Assembly: GCF_004770995.1 (NCBI RefSeq)
Contig: NZ_RQHW01000047.1
Coordinates: 310,001 to 374,000 of the forward strand
DNA: 64,000 nucleotides
Direction: 5' to 3'
DNA from: Leptospira idonii
GTDB lineage: Bacteria > Spirochaetota > Leptospiria > Leptospirales > Leptospiraceae
Shown: positions 34,688 through 43,916 of the stretch, in pieces
Numbering within the stretch: the stretch's first letter is position 1
Layout: the number at the start of each line of letters is the position of its first letter
Notes under the pieces: model-generated
The model's database searches: none
Told to the model about the DNA's origin: nothing
What the model saw: only the letters and a program-made list of their open reading frames with translations
Position numbers and translations under genes: made by a program

Positions 34688-35674
34688 TTATTTATCCTCT
34701 GCCAACACATGTTGGAACAGTTGGGAGAGCGGCGGTTCCGGAGAGTTTTCCGCAAATTCGTAAGCTTCATCCACTTGTTTTTGAATCGATTCGTCGAACG
34801 CATCCAATTCGGATTCTGATAGGCCCGCTTGGACGAGTTCTCCTCTGGCTCGGAAGAGAGGATCTTTCTTTTTGTAGGATTCCAATTCCTCTTTGGTTCT
34901 GTATTTGGCAGGATCGGACATGGAATGTCCTCTGAATCTGTATGTGGAAACTTCGATTAGGGTAGGGCCTTCTCCTCTTCTGGCTCGGTCCACCGCTACC
35001 TTCACATGGTCTCTTACTTTTCTGACTTCGTCTCCTTCAATATGATCCCTCGCCATATCGTAAGCATAAGCGCGGACAGAAACGTCTTTCACCGCCAAAG
35101 CTCTGTATTCCGGGGTTCCCATCGCATAATGATTGTTTTCGCAAATGAATACTACGGGAAGTTTCCAGATGGCTGCCAGATTCAATCCTTCGTGAAAGGA
35201 ACCTATGTTAGCCGCTCCTTCTCCGAAAAAGCAGATCGTAACCGAATCTTCTTTTTTGTATTTGGATGCGAATGCGATTCCTGCAGCAAGGGAGATATGT
35301 CCTCCTACGATTCCATGACCGCCCATAAAATGTGCGTTTTTATCGAAGAAGTGCATGGAGCCTCCGTTTCCTTTGGAGATTCCTGTGGCTTTCCCGAAGA
35401 GTTCCGCCATCAAAGGTTTCGGATCTAATCCTCTTGCGATTGCATGTCCGTGGTCTCTATATGTGGAAACGATATAATCTTTAGGTTCCAAGGCGGCAAG
35501 AGATCCGACTCCTACTGCTTCTTGGCCAATATACAAATGTAAAAAGCCTCCGATTTTTCCGACGCTGTACGCTTTTGCGGCAGCTTCTTCGAATTTGCGG
35601 ATAAGTACCATTTGTCTGTAAAATTCTTTTAACTCTTGAACCGACTTTGCATCTTTCGGGATTGAAGAAACCAA
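34688..35674 (-). CDS. pdhA: Pyruvate dehydrogenase E1 alpha subunit
   Basis: A 328-residue TPP-dependent subunit. The TPP/Mg motif runs from CFFGEGAANIGSFHEGLNLA to ENNHYAMGTP, and the phosphorylation-loop-like YRFRGHSMSDP region is present. TTG at 35674 is chosen because GGAGG stands six bases upstream. The gene is first in the E1alpha-E1beta-E2 operon. The order and sizes match PDH as opposed to branched-chain oxoacid dehydrogenases, though the substrate call is by similarity. Confidence 0.94.
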   Translation of the reverse strand: MVSSIPKDAKSVQELKEFYRQMVLIRKFEEAAAKAYSVGKIGGFLHLYIGQEAVGVGSLAALEPKDYIVSTYRDHGHAIARGLDPKPLMAELFGKATGISKGNGGSMHFFDKNAHFMGGHGIVGGHISLAAGIAFASKYKKEDSVTICFFGEGAANIGSFHEGLNLAAIWKLPVVFICENNHYAMGTPEYRALAVKDVSVRAYAYDMARDHIEGDEVRKVRDHVKVAVDRARRGEGPTLIEVSTYRFRGHSMSDPAKYRTKEELESYKKKDPLFRARGELVQAGLSESELDAFDESIQKQVDEAYEFAENSPEPPLSQLFQHVLAEDK

Positions 35675-35781
35675 ATTGACCTCCAGAACAATAAAAAACT
35701 ACACCATTTAGACGAGACTGAAAAGCAAAAATCTTGCGGATCAATCTCCTATTTGAGATACTACTATTAAAGCAAGGTTTC

Positions 35782-37062
35782 ATGAAAATTACAAGCACCG
35801 GTTTAGAATTTGTAGAGTTTAATGAGTTTAAACGGTTCGCAACAGAATATGGTTTGTTAGGTTCTGTTGCCCTGAGCGAACCGGTCATCGATAAAAGCGG
35901 CAATATATTGATCAAAGAAAAGGTCGCCATCAAGGAAAACATGCTCAAAAAATTGGAAAGCATGGAAGGCAAATATATCCCCGCCTTCAAACTGGCGATG
36001 TCCCGCGATTTGATGAAAATGCTGAAGATGGTTTTATCCAAGGCGGTGATGGCCAGAATCGCAGACAGAAACAACGAATTCATCAACCACCTCTATGAAC
36101 AAAATACGGAAAAAATGGCCAGCCTCAAGGGGATCATACAAAACGCATTTTATTCCAAAGCGATCGCTCTTGCTTTTTTCAGAATCTTATTGAATCATAA
36201 GGAATTTTTTTCCCATCTTGCCGATTTCGGTCTTCTGGCTCTGGGTTCAGTCATCCAAAAAAACTATAATTTTAAAATGGTGAATCGTTATTCTTTTTTA
36301 GCGGGACTTTGTGCCGATATCAGCACCATCCAAGACGGAGTATACAGACAATCGTTATTCGGTAAATCCCTTTCCCAAACCACATCCCTTTCTATGGAGA
36401 TCGCAAGAAAGTTCGGCCTTCCTGAAGAAGTGACCACTGCCATCAACAGTCATCCCATCGCTCAATTTGAAATTCCGAACGCCGTGCCCGCCACAGTGAA
36501 TGTGGAGGAACTTCGTAAAAATCAGCTCAACCAAGATCTTCTTTCTGGAAGCGGTTTGGAAGACGACGAATCCATCAATGAGGAGGAGGAAGAAGGGGAG
36601 TTTTCGGACGATACTGCGGAGACAGTTCTTGAGTCTTTGAAGATCGCCCGTTATGTGATCGAAAATTTAAAAACAAGTTCTAAGGACCAAGTGTCCGAAA
36701 AACTTTTAGTGATGTTCACATACAATACGGAAAAAGGAATGTTTCGAAAAGACATCGCAGATCCGATGATCAACCGATTCACAGAATTCGACCAAGCCAT
36801 CAAAAGAGTTAGAACTGTTGCGGAAGTAGAAAACAAATGTAAGTTTCCTCCTTCTGCGTGGGCCTACCCGAAACCTAAGGCAGCTCAGATCCTTTGCAAA
36901 GACAGAAACTATCAATGTCCTTGGATCGTAAACGGATGGGATTTGAAGATCATCTCCGCACAAGATCCTTTCGGTTATATCGGTACTGCTCTCTCGGTGG
37001 GAACCTATCCTAAATGCGCTTTGGAAGAGGAATTACATGCTCGTGTCAAAATGACAGAGTAA
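35782..37062 (+). CDS. HD-domain-like regulatory protein, degenerate
   Basis: About 426 residues from ATG 35782 (MKITSTGLEFVEF), preceded by AAGG. A longer frame from 35734 lacks a ribosome site. The middle part (about 110-240) is helical and resembles an HDOD/HD-GYP fold (LALGSVIQKNYNF, LAGLCADISTIQDG, IARKFGLPEEVTTAINSHP) but the metal-binding HD and GYP residues are not visible. An acidic linker (EEEEEGEFSDD) separates a C-terminal part with cysteines. A degenerate signalling or scaffold protein is likely. Divergent from pdhA. Confidence 0.6.
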   Translation: MKITSTGLEFVEFNEFKRFATEYGLLGSVALSEPVIDKSGNILIKEKVAIKENMLKKLESMEGKYIPAFKLAMSRDLMKMLKMVLSKAVMARIADRNNEFINHLYEQNTEKMASLKGIIQNAFYSKAIALAFFRILLNHKEFFSHLADFGLLALGSVIQKNYNFKMVNRYSFLAGLCADISTIQDGVYRQSLFGKSLSQTTSLSMEIARKFGLPEEVTTAINSHPIAQFEIPNAVPATVNVEELRKNQLNQDLLSGSGLEDDESINEEEEEGEFSDDTAETVLESLKIARYVIENLKTSSKDQVSEKLLVMFTYNTEKGMFRKDIADPMINRFTEFDQAIKRVRTVAEVENKCKFPPSAWAYPKPKAAQILCKDRNYQCPWIVNGWDLKIISAQDPFGYIGTALSVGTYPKCALEEELHARVKMTE

Positions 37063-37071
37063 AAATAAAAA

Positions 37072-37097
37072 AACCAACCCGACTGACTGGGTTGGTT
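37072..37097 (-). terminator. Rho-independent terminator
   Basis: AACCAACCC (37072-37080), 8-base loop and GGGTTGGTT (37089-37097) form a perfect stem. On the minus strand it is followed by a T-rich tract, so it ends the small lipoprotein gene. On the plus strand the following bases are less T-rich, so it may also stop the HD-like gene weakly. Confidence 0.8.
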
Positions 37098-37128
37098 CTA
37101 TTTCTAAAAATGGTTTTTTAGAGAATTC

Positions 37129-37395
37129 TTAGAAAGGTTTTTTCAATGCATCTTTAGCAGCGTCTTTTGCTGTATCAGTTGCTTTGTTTACCGCTTCAGT
37201 AGCTTTTTTCTTAGCTTCTGCTTCTGCTTTTTTAGCAGCGTCAGTTACAGTTTTTTCTACTTCAGTAGCAGTTGTTTTAGCTGCTTCTTCAACAGTTTCT
37301 ACTTTCTCTTCTACTTTTGCTTCTTCTTTTTTGCAGAACACAAGGCCAGATGCCATAGCGATACCAAGAACAAGAATTAATGTTTTTCTATTCAT
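37129..37395 (-). CDS. Small Ala/Lys/Glu-rich lipoprotein
   Basis: An 88-residue protein. Signal peptide with lipobox SGLVFC, so C21 is the predicted anchor. The mature part is almost entirely A, K, E and T in an 11-residue-like periodic pattern (AAKKAEAEAKKKATEAVNKA), expected to form one long amphipathic helix. AAGGAGA precedes the ATG. Abundant small helical lipoproteins of this sort are found in several spirochaetes; a structural envelope role is possible. Confidence 0.8.
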   Translation of the reverse strand: MNRKTLILVLGIAMASGLVFCKKEEAKVEEKVETVEEAAKTTATEVEKTVTDAAKKAEAEAKKKATEAVNKATDTAKDAAKDALKKPF

Positions 37396-37482
37396 TTAGA
37401 AGGTCTCCTTAACCTAAACAGATTGACCAAATTTTAGAGATTCAATCTCAATAGGAAAGAAAAATCTTTCCTAAACCTAAAT

Positions 37483-38517
37483 TTAATTTTTAGGAATAAA
37501 GGTCAGAAATTCCTCTACTTCTTTTTTGCTTCCTATGATCAAAGTGGTTCTTTGGTGGAGGGAAGTAGGATCCAAATCCAAAATTCTTTCTCCTTTCACC
37601 GTAACCGCCATTCCTCCCGCTTGTTCCGCAATGTATGCCATAGGAGCGGCTTCGTATAACAAACGAAGTTTTCCGTTCGGATATTTTGACGATTTTGTGT
37701 CATTCGGATAGAGGAAGATCCCCCCTTTAAGAAGGTTTCTATGAAAATCCGCCACAAGAGAGCCTATATAACGCCCTGTTTTAGGCTTTTTTCCGCCTTC
37801 TATGGATTTAATATGAGATATATAATTTTGAACTTCAGGACTCCAATATCCTGCGTTCCCTTCGTTCGCAGAATAGATGTCTCCTTTATCTGGCATTTGC
37901 ATGTTCGGATGAGAGAGTAAAAATTCTCCAACGCTTGGATCTAAGGTAAAACCCGAAACTCCTTTCCCTGTGCTCAAAACAAGCATAGTGGAAGATCCGT
38001 ATATTATGTATCCTGCACATCTTTGCAAAGAACCTTTTTGCAAAAGGTCTTTTTCCGTTCCGGGTTCTTTAGAGTTCGGTTCCAATCTTTGGTGGATGGA
38101 AAAAATCGTTCCGATGGAAACGTTCGTGTCTATATTGGAAGATCCGTCCAAAGGATCGATGGACATAGTGTATTTTCCCATCGCATATCCGTTGGGAATA
38201 GGGATGATCTCTTCGTGTTCTTCACTGGCGAGTACACAAAGGTGTCCGCAGATTTTTAAGGACTGATTGAACGCATTGTCCGCATACTGGTCCAATTTCA
38301 TTTGGGTTTCCCCTTGGACGTTCGTATCGTCTGTAGCCCCTAAAATGTCGTCCAAAAGTCCTGCTTTTCTGACTTCTCTTCCTACGATTTTCGCTGCATA
38401 AACCAGATGGCTGAGGAGGGCGCTAAATTCTCCGGATGCATGAGGGATTTTGAGTTGCTCTTCTATGATGAATTGAGATAGAGAGATGAGTTTTTTTTGT
38501 TTTGGAGATGCGTTCAC
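37483..38517 (-). CDS. fbp: Fructose-1,6-bisphosphatase, class I
   Basis: A 344-residue gluconeogenic phosphatase. The metal-binding signature DPLDGSSNIDTNVSIGTIF is intact, as is the GKLRLLYEAAPMAYIAEQAGG substrate block. GTG at 38517 is the start. It converts fructose-1,6-bisphosphate to fructose-6-phosphate. Monocistronic; the next gene is divergent. Confidence 0.95.
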   Translation of the reverse strand: MNASPKQKKLISLSQFIIEEQLKIPHASGEFSALLSHLVYAAKIVGREVRKAGLLDDILGATDDTNVQGETQMKLDQYADNAFNQSLKICGHLCVLASEEHEEIIPIPNGYAMGKYTMSIDPLDGSSNIDTNVSIGTIFSIHQRLEPNSKEPGTEKDLLQKGSLQRCAGYIIYGSSTMLVLSTGKGVSGFTLDPSVGEFLLSHPNMQMPDKGDIYSANEGNAGYWSPEVQNYISHIKSIEGGKKPKTGRYIGSLVADFHRNLLKGGIFLYPNDTKSSKYPNGKLRLLYEAAPMAYIAEQAGGMAVTVKGERILDLDPTSLHQRTTLIIGSKKEVEEFLTFIPKN

Positions 38518-38624
38518 TAGATGCCCCGGATGGTTTTCTCCTCATTTTGGAGGGGGATGCCCACAGGCAATTCCTTTCTGCTGGGAAAGAATGTCGCATA
38601 GGCCGATACTGAGAAGGAAATACC

Positions 38625-39449
38625 ATGGATTCCATCCCTAATTATACAGCCTCCGCAGATCTCAAACTGACCGATTATCATATTCGCAAACTCACTCTCG
38701 CTTTTTGGAATGCAGGTGCCATTTACGGGTTTTTATTTATCGAAAGGGAGCCTGTGTTTCGTTTGGGAAATTGTTCCAAAGAAAACCAACTCGTTCTTAA
38801 AATCATTCATCAGATTGCAAATTTGGAAAAAGAGGCGAAACCGATGGTTCCTGCCCGCATTTCCACTTGGGAAGAAAATGGAAAAAACCTACAGGCGGTT
38901 CTCATTCGTTTTCCTCACTATGAATTGTTCGTATTCGGAATCGTGATCCAAGAGATGGGAGTAGAATTTCCTAAAAATCGTTGGTCCAAATTATCCGACT
39001 CCGTTTTGACCTATCTTTCTATGGGGATTTCTCAAAGAGAAAAAACTCTTTTGAGCTTTCGCAGTTTTACGGAAGTATTTCGGCACAAAATGGCCTCTTG
39101 TTTTCAGGGAGAAGTGAATACAGGGATTTTAGCTCTCTTTCACTTGCAAGATCTCTCTCCTTTTTTCAAACCTTTGGGTGTGGTCAAAAGCCAAGAGATT
39201 TTAAGGGAAGTTTCTTCTACTCTTCAATCTTCTGCCAGGAAGGGAGAGCTTTGTTTTCAGATGAATTTGCGCTCTTTTTACCTATTTTGCCCTGGGGAAA
39301 CCATGGAAGGAGCGACCAAAAGACTAGAAGCGATTTATTTTCCTTCAAAACATATGATTTTGGACTACAAATTACAGCTTTTCCCTGTCACAAAGGAAAT
39401 TGTGGACGATTCCAACCGGTTTTGCACCTTATTTATGGAAAATTTCTGA
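38625..39449 (+). CDS. Unknown protein with degenerate GGDEF-like domain
   Basis: A 274-residue cytosolic protein with AAGGA before ATG 38625. The C-terminal half (about 165-270) has the strand-helix layout of a GGDEF domain (ILALFHLQDLSPFFKPLGVV, LREVSSTLQSSARKGELCFQ, FYLFCPGETMEGATKRLEAI) but the GG(D/E)EF signature itself is absent, so no cyclase activity is expected. The N-terminal half may be a GAF-like sensor. The assignment is a structural guess; it may be a receptor of nucleotide or a protein-interaction module. Confidence 0.5.
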   Translation: MDSIPNYTASADLKLTDYHIRKLTLAFWNAGAIYGFLFIEREPVFRLGNCSKENQLVLKIIHQIANLEKEAKPMVPARISTWEENGKNLQAVLIRFPHYELFVFGIVIQEMGVEFPKNRWSKLSDSVLTYLSMGISQREKTLLSFRSFTEVFRHKMASCFQGEVNTGILALFHLQDLSPFFKPLGVVKSQEILREVSSTLQSSARKGELCFQMNLRSFYLFCPGETMEGATKRLEAIYFPSKHMILDYKLQLFPVTKEIVDDSNRFCTLFMENF

Positions 39450-39466
39450 TTTTCTTTTAGCCCGAA

Positions 39467-39496
39467 TTGACAACACAACGGTCTTCGAATTATTGT
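39467..39496 (+). promoter_or_regulatory. Promoter of rpsU-yqeY-dnaG-rpoD operon
   Basis: TTGACA at 39467-39472 and TATTGT at 39491-39496 with an 18-base spacer lie 33 bases before the rpsU start. Confidence 0.55.
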
Positions 39497-39528
39497 AAAA
39501 TTTAGACCATTTACGAGAGGACAGTTAT

Positions 39529-39753
39529 TTGTCTATGACCCCACAAGTAGGGATTTATTTAAAAGAAGGGGAATCTATCGAGGCAGCGCTTCGTAGATTC
39601 AAACGAGATTGTGCCAATGCTGGTATCATGAGCGAAATCAAACGCAGAGAATACTTTGAAAAACCAAGTGTTGTCAAAAAGAAAGCTGTAGAAGCTGCAA
39701 GACGTAAGAGAGACAAAAAGAAGAGATTGTTCGCAAAAAAAGACAAACTCTAA
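39529..39753 (+). CDS. rpsU: 30S ribosomal protein S21
   Basis: A 74-residue, very basic protein with the S21 core (GESIEAALRRFKRDCANAGI, RREYFEKPS, then a Lys/Arg-rich tail). The TTG at 39529 is favoured because GAGAGG is eight bases upstream; the ATG six bases later is 14 bases from it. It is the first gene of the macromolecular synthesis operon, with dnaG and rpoD following, as in many bacteria. Confidence 0.95.
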   Translation: MSMTPQVGIYLKEGESIEAALRRFKRDCANAGIMSEIKRREYFEKPSVVKKKAVEAARRKRDKKKRLFAKKDKL

Positions 39754-39775
39754 TTTTATCTTTTTTCACTGAAAC

Positions 39776-40231
39776 ATGACCCTGCAAGAGACAATCAATG
39801 CCGATCTAAAGCTGGCTCTGAAAGCGAAAGAAGAGCCACTTTTAGGAACCTTGCGTCTTTTGAAGGCGGACATTCAGTACGAACTCACCAAAACCGGTGC
39901 TGCGGAATTATCCGACCCGGCGGTGATGCAGATCCTCAAAACGAATTTTAAGAAAAGAAAAGACACTGCAGTAGAATACGACAAAGCCAATCGAAAAGAT
40001 CTAGCGGACAAGGAAAGATTGGAAGCGGATGTAATTGCCCGTTATATTCCTGCCGAAATTTCCGACGAGGAAATTCAAAAAGCGGTAGAAGTCGCCATTC
40101 AAGAATTAGGCGCTGCCGGCCCTTCAGATATGGGCAAGGTGATGGGTAAAGTTATGGCAGTTTTTAAAGGCCAAAATATAGACGGCTCTAAGGTTTCTCA
40201 TCACGTAAAACAAGCATTAACATCTCGTTAA
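39776..40231 (+). CDS. GatB/YqeY family protein
   Basis: A 151-residue YqeY protein (LGTLRLLKADIQYE, DVIARYIPAEISDEEIQKAV, GKVMGKVMAVFKGQNIDGS). The family shares the tail domain of GatB and is thought to bind tRNA or take part in amidotransfer, but its function is not settled. It is placed between rpsU and dnaG in many genomes, as here, so the operon position supports the call. Confidence 0.92.
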   Translation: MTLQETINADLKLALKAKEEPLLGTLRLLKADIQYELTKTGAAELSDPAVMQILKTNFKKRKDTAVEYDKANRKDLADKERLEADVIARYIPAEISDEEIQKAVEVAIQELGAAGPSDMGKVMGKVMAVFKGQNIDGSKVSHHVKQALTSR

Positions 40232-40242
40232 GAGCGGTTCCC

Positions 40243-42057
40243 GTGAATCCTTACCAAAATTTCAAAGAAAGAGTTCGCCGGGAAGTCTCCATTGATTCCT
40301 ACATCAACAGGTTTGTACCCTTACGTCGTGCTGGCCGCAACCTAACAGGCCTTTGCCCTTTTCATAACGAAAAAACACCCTCCTTCAGCGTAAATCCTGA
40401 ATCCGGCTTTTATCATTGTTTCGGCTGCAAAGCCTCCGGAGATATCTTCCGTTTCGTGATGGACTACCAAAAGGTAGACTTTATCAAATCTTTGGAAATT
40501 CTTTCCGAATATTCGGGCATTCCTCTTCAAGAAAGAACAAAAGAAGATGAGGAAGAGGATCGCAAAAAGGAAGCACTGTTTCAAATTTCTCAAAGAGCCA
40601 AAGAATACTTCCAAAGAAACTTCCAAACCCAAGCGGGAGAACAGGCCTATAAATACCTCCTAGATAGAGGATTGTACGAAGAAGACATCAAAATCTTCGG
40701 GATCGGTTTCGCTCTTCCCGGTTTTTCCAATATCATCAAGGACATTTTCAGAAACGAATCTGAAGTGAAGTTAGGCGAAGCATTAGGCCTTCTCAAACGG
40801 CAGGATAAAAACAAAGATCCTTACGATTTTTTCAGAAACAGGGTGATGTTTCCTGTCATTGATACCAAGGGAAGGGTAGTTGCTTTCTCTGGAAGGATCT
40901 TAGGTGCCTCGGAAGAGGCCAAATACATCAACAGTCCTAATTCACTTATCTACGATAAAAGTAGAATATTCTATAATATCAATCTAGCGCAAGATCCCAT
41001 CCGAAAATCCAGAGAAGCGGTCGTTGTGGAAGGGGTTTTCGATGCCATCGGACTTTTCCGAAAAGGAATCGAATCCGTAGTGGCTCCTTTGGGAACCGGT
41101 TTCACGGAAGGACATGCCCGCATTTTGAAAAACATGGCGGATAAAGTCATCCTGATGATGGATTCCGATTCTGCGGGAGCCAAAGGTGCGTTTCGTGCGG
41201 TCAATCTTCTCAATAAGGAAGGGATCGAAGTGAAAGTGGCATCCGTTCCCGAAGGAAAAGATCCTTTCGATTATTCTGTCGCTCACAACAAACAAGAGAT
41301 TCGAAACGTTTTGGAAACTTCCCGTTCCGCTTCTCAGTTTATGATCTCCGAAATCCTAAAAGGAACCGATTCCGCCTCTTTGCCTGAGGCCAAACAAGCA
41401 GGTGTCAAACGGCTCATGGAATTTGTGAAATCCATGGAGAAGGAAACGGACAAACAGGTGTATCTCCAAGAAGGAGCCAAACAACTGGGAATTTCATTTT
41501 CTGCCATTTTTCAGGATTTTCGATCGGTTGCGGAGAAAAGTTCCACCCCCCCCGCGGTCGATAATCAAAAAGGTAGCAGGTCGGTCGTTGATGCCAAAAA
41601 GGTGACTCCGGTACAAATCTGCGAAAGGAAAATGATCGCCCGTTTGATTCTAAACCCTGAGTTCTTTTCCTTCGCCGACGAAATCCTGCAAATGGAATTC
41701 CAAGACGATGCTTCTGCATTCCTATGGGATTATATTTATACTAAGTTTTTACAAAATGAAACGATCTCTCCAGCAGAGATCCTTTCCAAAGAAGACATAC
41801 CACAAGAGTATCTCGGTTTTGTGGCGGAACAATTTTCACAAGATGAAAATCAGAACGATCGATTGTTCAAGGAACTGCTCTGGCAGCATAAGGTTCATTC
41901 CTATGATTTGGCGATGAGCACGATCACGAAGAAGATGGGAGACAGTTCCCTTTCTTTGGAAGAGAAGAGAGCGCTTCTCTCCGAACTATCGTTTTTGAAG
42001 AACGAACGAGAAAAGATTTGGGAGTATCTTCGAAAACTCCAACCACAAGAAGTCTAA
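40243..42057 (+). CDS. dnaG: DNA primase
   Basis: A 604-residue primase. The zinc domain has CPFHNEKTPSF...FHCFGC-type ligands (CPFHNEKTPSFSV, YHCFGCKASGD). The TOPRIM domain shows VVVEGVFDAIGLF (Glu) and LMMDSDSAGAKGA, where the common FDGDxAG reads MDSDSAG. The C-terminal third is the DnaB-interacting region. It makes RNA primers at the replication fork. GTG at 40243 is the start. It is followed after 18 bases by rpoD. Confidence 0.95.
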   Translation: MNPYQNFKERVRREVSIDSYINRFVPLRRAGRNLTGLCPFHNEKTPSFSVNPESGFYHCFGCKASGDIFRFVMDYQKVDFIKSLEILSEYSGIPLQERTKEDEEEDRKKEALFQISQRAKEYFQRNFQTQAGEQAYKYLLDRGLYEEDIKIFGIGFALPGFSNIIKDIFRNESEVKLGEALGLLKRQDKNKDPYDFFRNRVMFPVIDTKGRVVAFSGRILGASEEAKYINSPNSLIYDKSRIFYNINLAQDPIRKSREAVVVEGVFDAIGLFRKGIESVVAPLGTGFTEGHARILKNMADKVILMMDSDSAGAKGAFRAVNLLNKEGIEVKVASVPEGKDPFDYSVAHNKQEIRNVLETSRSASQFMISEILKGTDSASLPEAKQAGVKRLMEFVKSMEKETDKQVYLQEGAKQLGISFSAIFQDFRSVAEKSSTPPAVDNQKGSRSVVDAKKVTPVQICERKMIARLILNPEFFSFADEILQMEFQDDASAFLWDYIYTKFLQNETISPAEILSKEDIPQEYLGFVAEQFSQDENQNDRLFKELLWQHKVHSYDLAMSTITKKMGDSSLSLEEKRALLSELSFLKNEREKIWEYLRKLQPQEV

Positions 42058-42075
42058 TAGAGGATAAATAGAAAA

Positions 42076-43848
42076 ATGGAAAATTTAGCAAGCCTACCCG
42101 AAGTACAAAAGATTATCTCCATAGGTAAGGCAAATAGGGAAGTTTCCTACGACGAAATCAACGAGATTCTACCCGATAAAATCCTCAATTCGGAAAAGAT
42201 AGACGATGTATTCACACTTCTCCATGAGATGGGAATCGAGATTGTGGAGGAATATTCCAAAAAATCTTTGGAAGAGTCTTCTAGTTTAACAACCGCTAAA
42301 GAAGAAACGAACAAAGAAACTAAGGACAAACCTGCTCGTAAAAAAAGGGAATCCAATGTTTCTTCCAGTTCGGAAGATCCGATCCGTTTGTATTTGAAAG
42401 AGATCGGAAAGGTTTCTTTGATCTCCGGAGAAACGGAAGTATTTTTAGCGAAACGAATCGAGAAGGGAGAAAAAATCATAGAGGAGACCATTTTAGGTTC
42501 TTCTATCCTTCGCCAAAACTTCGCCAAACTTATCCCTAAGATCAAATCCAAAAAAATCAAAGTCTACGATCTGGTGAAAGTGGACAAAATGTACGCTCTC
42601 AACCAAGAGCAAGCGGACAAATTGGAGAAAGTATTCTTCGAGAATATGGAACTCATCCAACAGGATGAAAAAGTACTGAACGAGTCTTCGAACCGAATCA
42701 GAAAATATTCAGAAAACTCCAAAAAATACAAAGAGCTCAAAGAAAAAATCGATCTGTCTTTCGGTAAAATCGACGAAGCCATCCGCAAAATAGGGGTTTC
42801 TCAAAAGGAAATTCAAAAGATCTCCCAAAAGATCAAATCGATGGTTTTCCGCGTCAAAGAGATCGAAAAACACTTTTTAAAGATCAAAGCCAAATACGGA
42901 CATGATGTTCGTGAAATCAAAGGCCTGAACCGTTTCATCGAAAAGAACGAAAACTTGGATGAAATCGAAAGAATGATGGGCTGTGACATCGAAGAAGTCA
43001 GAGAAGTCATCAAGGACATTCGAAACAACGAAAGAAAACTGCGCCGTATGGAGCAGGAAGCCGGTTCCCCCGTTCATGAAATCAAGGACTGGGGCGAAAA
43101 AATCATCAAAGGAGAACGGGAAATTGCGCAAGCCAAAAGAGAATTGGTTCGTGCAAACCTTCGTTTGGTGGTTTCCATCGCAAAACGTTATGCGAACAGA
43201 GGGATGCATTTCTTCGATTTGATTCAGGAAGGAAACATCGGTCTCATCCGCGCCGTAGACAAGTTCGAATACAAAAAAGGTTATAAATTTTCCACATACG
43301 CCACTTGGTGGATCCGCCAAGCGATCACTAGAGCCATTTCCGACCAAGCTCGTACGATCCGTGTTCCTGTTCACATGATCGAACAAGTGAACAAAGTGAT
43401 TCGTGAGACCCGTCTGTTCGTTCAGGAATTCGGAAGAGATCCTTCCAATGACGAGATCGCAGAAAGACTCGGCTGGCCGGTGCAGAAAGTGAAGGCGGTG
43501 AAAAATGTCGCTCGCGAACCGATCTCTCTCGAAATCCCTGTCGGTTCCGAGGAAGATTCCGAATTGGGAGATTTCATCGAAGACAAAGATGTGATCTCTC
43601 CTTTGAACTCTGCAGCCACTTCCATTTTGTCGGAACAGATCAGGCAGGTTTTGCAAACACTTCCTGCCAGAGAACAAAAAGTCATTCGCATGCGTTTCGG
43701 TTTGGATGACGGATATGCTCAGACTTTGGAAGAAGTAGGGTATCAGTTTAAAGTGACAAGAGAAAGGATTCGTCAGATCGAAGCCAAAGCTCTTCGTCGT
43801 CTAAGACACCCGAGTCGATCTAAAAAACTGAAAGATTATATCGATTAG
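42076..43848 (+). CDS. rpoD: RNA polymerase primary sigma factor
   Basis: A 590-residue sigma-70. Region 1.1-like N-terminus, a long non-conserved region (about 120-350), region 2.3-2.4 ([22 protein letters not shown]) and region 4.2 ([20 protein letters not shown]). These regions recognise the -10 and -35 elements. The rpsU-dnaG-rpoD order is the conserved macromolecular synthesis operon. The next gene starts 68 bases later, beyond a strong hairpin. Confidence 0.97.
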   Translation: MENLASLPEVQKIISIGKANREVSYDEINEILPDKILNSEKIDDVFTLLHEMGIEIVEEYSKKSLEESSSLTTAKEETNKETKDKPARKKRESNVSSSSEDPIRLYLKEIGKVSLISGETEVFLAKRIEKGEKIIEETILGSSILRQNFAKLIPKIKSKKIKVYDLVKVDKMYALNQEQADKLEKVFFENMELIQQDEKVLNESSNRIRKYSENSKKYKELKEKIDLSFGKIDEAIRKIGVSQKEIQKISQKIKSMVFRVKEIEKHFLKIKAKYGHDVREIKGLNRFIEKNENLDEIERMMGCDIEEVREVIKDIRNNERKLRRMEQEAGSPVHEIKDWGEKIIKGEREIAQAKRELVRANLRLVVSIAKRYANRGMHFFDLIQEGNIGLIRAVDKFEYKKGYKFSTYATWWIRQAITRAISDQARTIRVPVHMIEQVNKVIRETRLFVQEFGRDPSNDEIAERLGWPVQKVKAVKNVAREPISLEIPVGSEEDSELGDFIEDKDVISPLNSAATSILSEQIRQVLQTLPAREQKVIRMRFGLDDGYAQTLEEVGYQFKVTRERIRQIEAKALRRLRHPSRSKKLKDYID

Positions 43849-43874
43849 TTTTTCGCTTGCCTAAATGAAGTATT

Positions 43875-43911
43875 GATCCTAATGTTTTGGTCGTATCCAA
43901 ACATTAGGATC
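43875..43911 (+). promoter_or_regulatory. Hairpin after rpoD covering next ribosome site
   Basis: GATCCTAATGTTTTGG and CCAAACATTAGGATC pair along almost their full length with one unpaired T and a 6-base loop. The 3' arm contains the AGGAT that is the only Shine-Dalgarno candidate for the ATG at 43917. There is no T-tract after it, so it is a poor terminator and may control translation. Confidence 0.55.
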
Positions 43912-43916
43912 TATTC

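Noticed and set aside
35481..36086. 201-residue minus-strand open frame
   Set aside because: It overlaps both pdhA and the HD-like gene in another frame and shows no family motif. It is an antisense shadow.
42877..43677. 266-residue minus-strand open frame
   Set aside because: Antisense to rpoD conserved regions 2 to 4; no family similarity.
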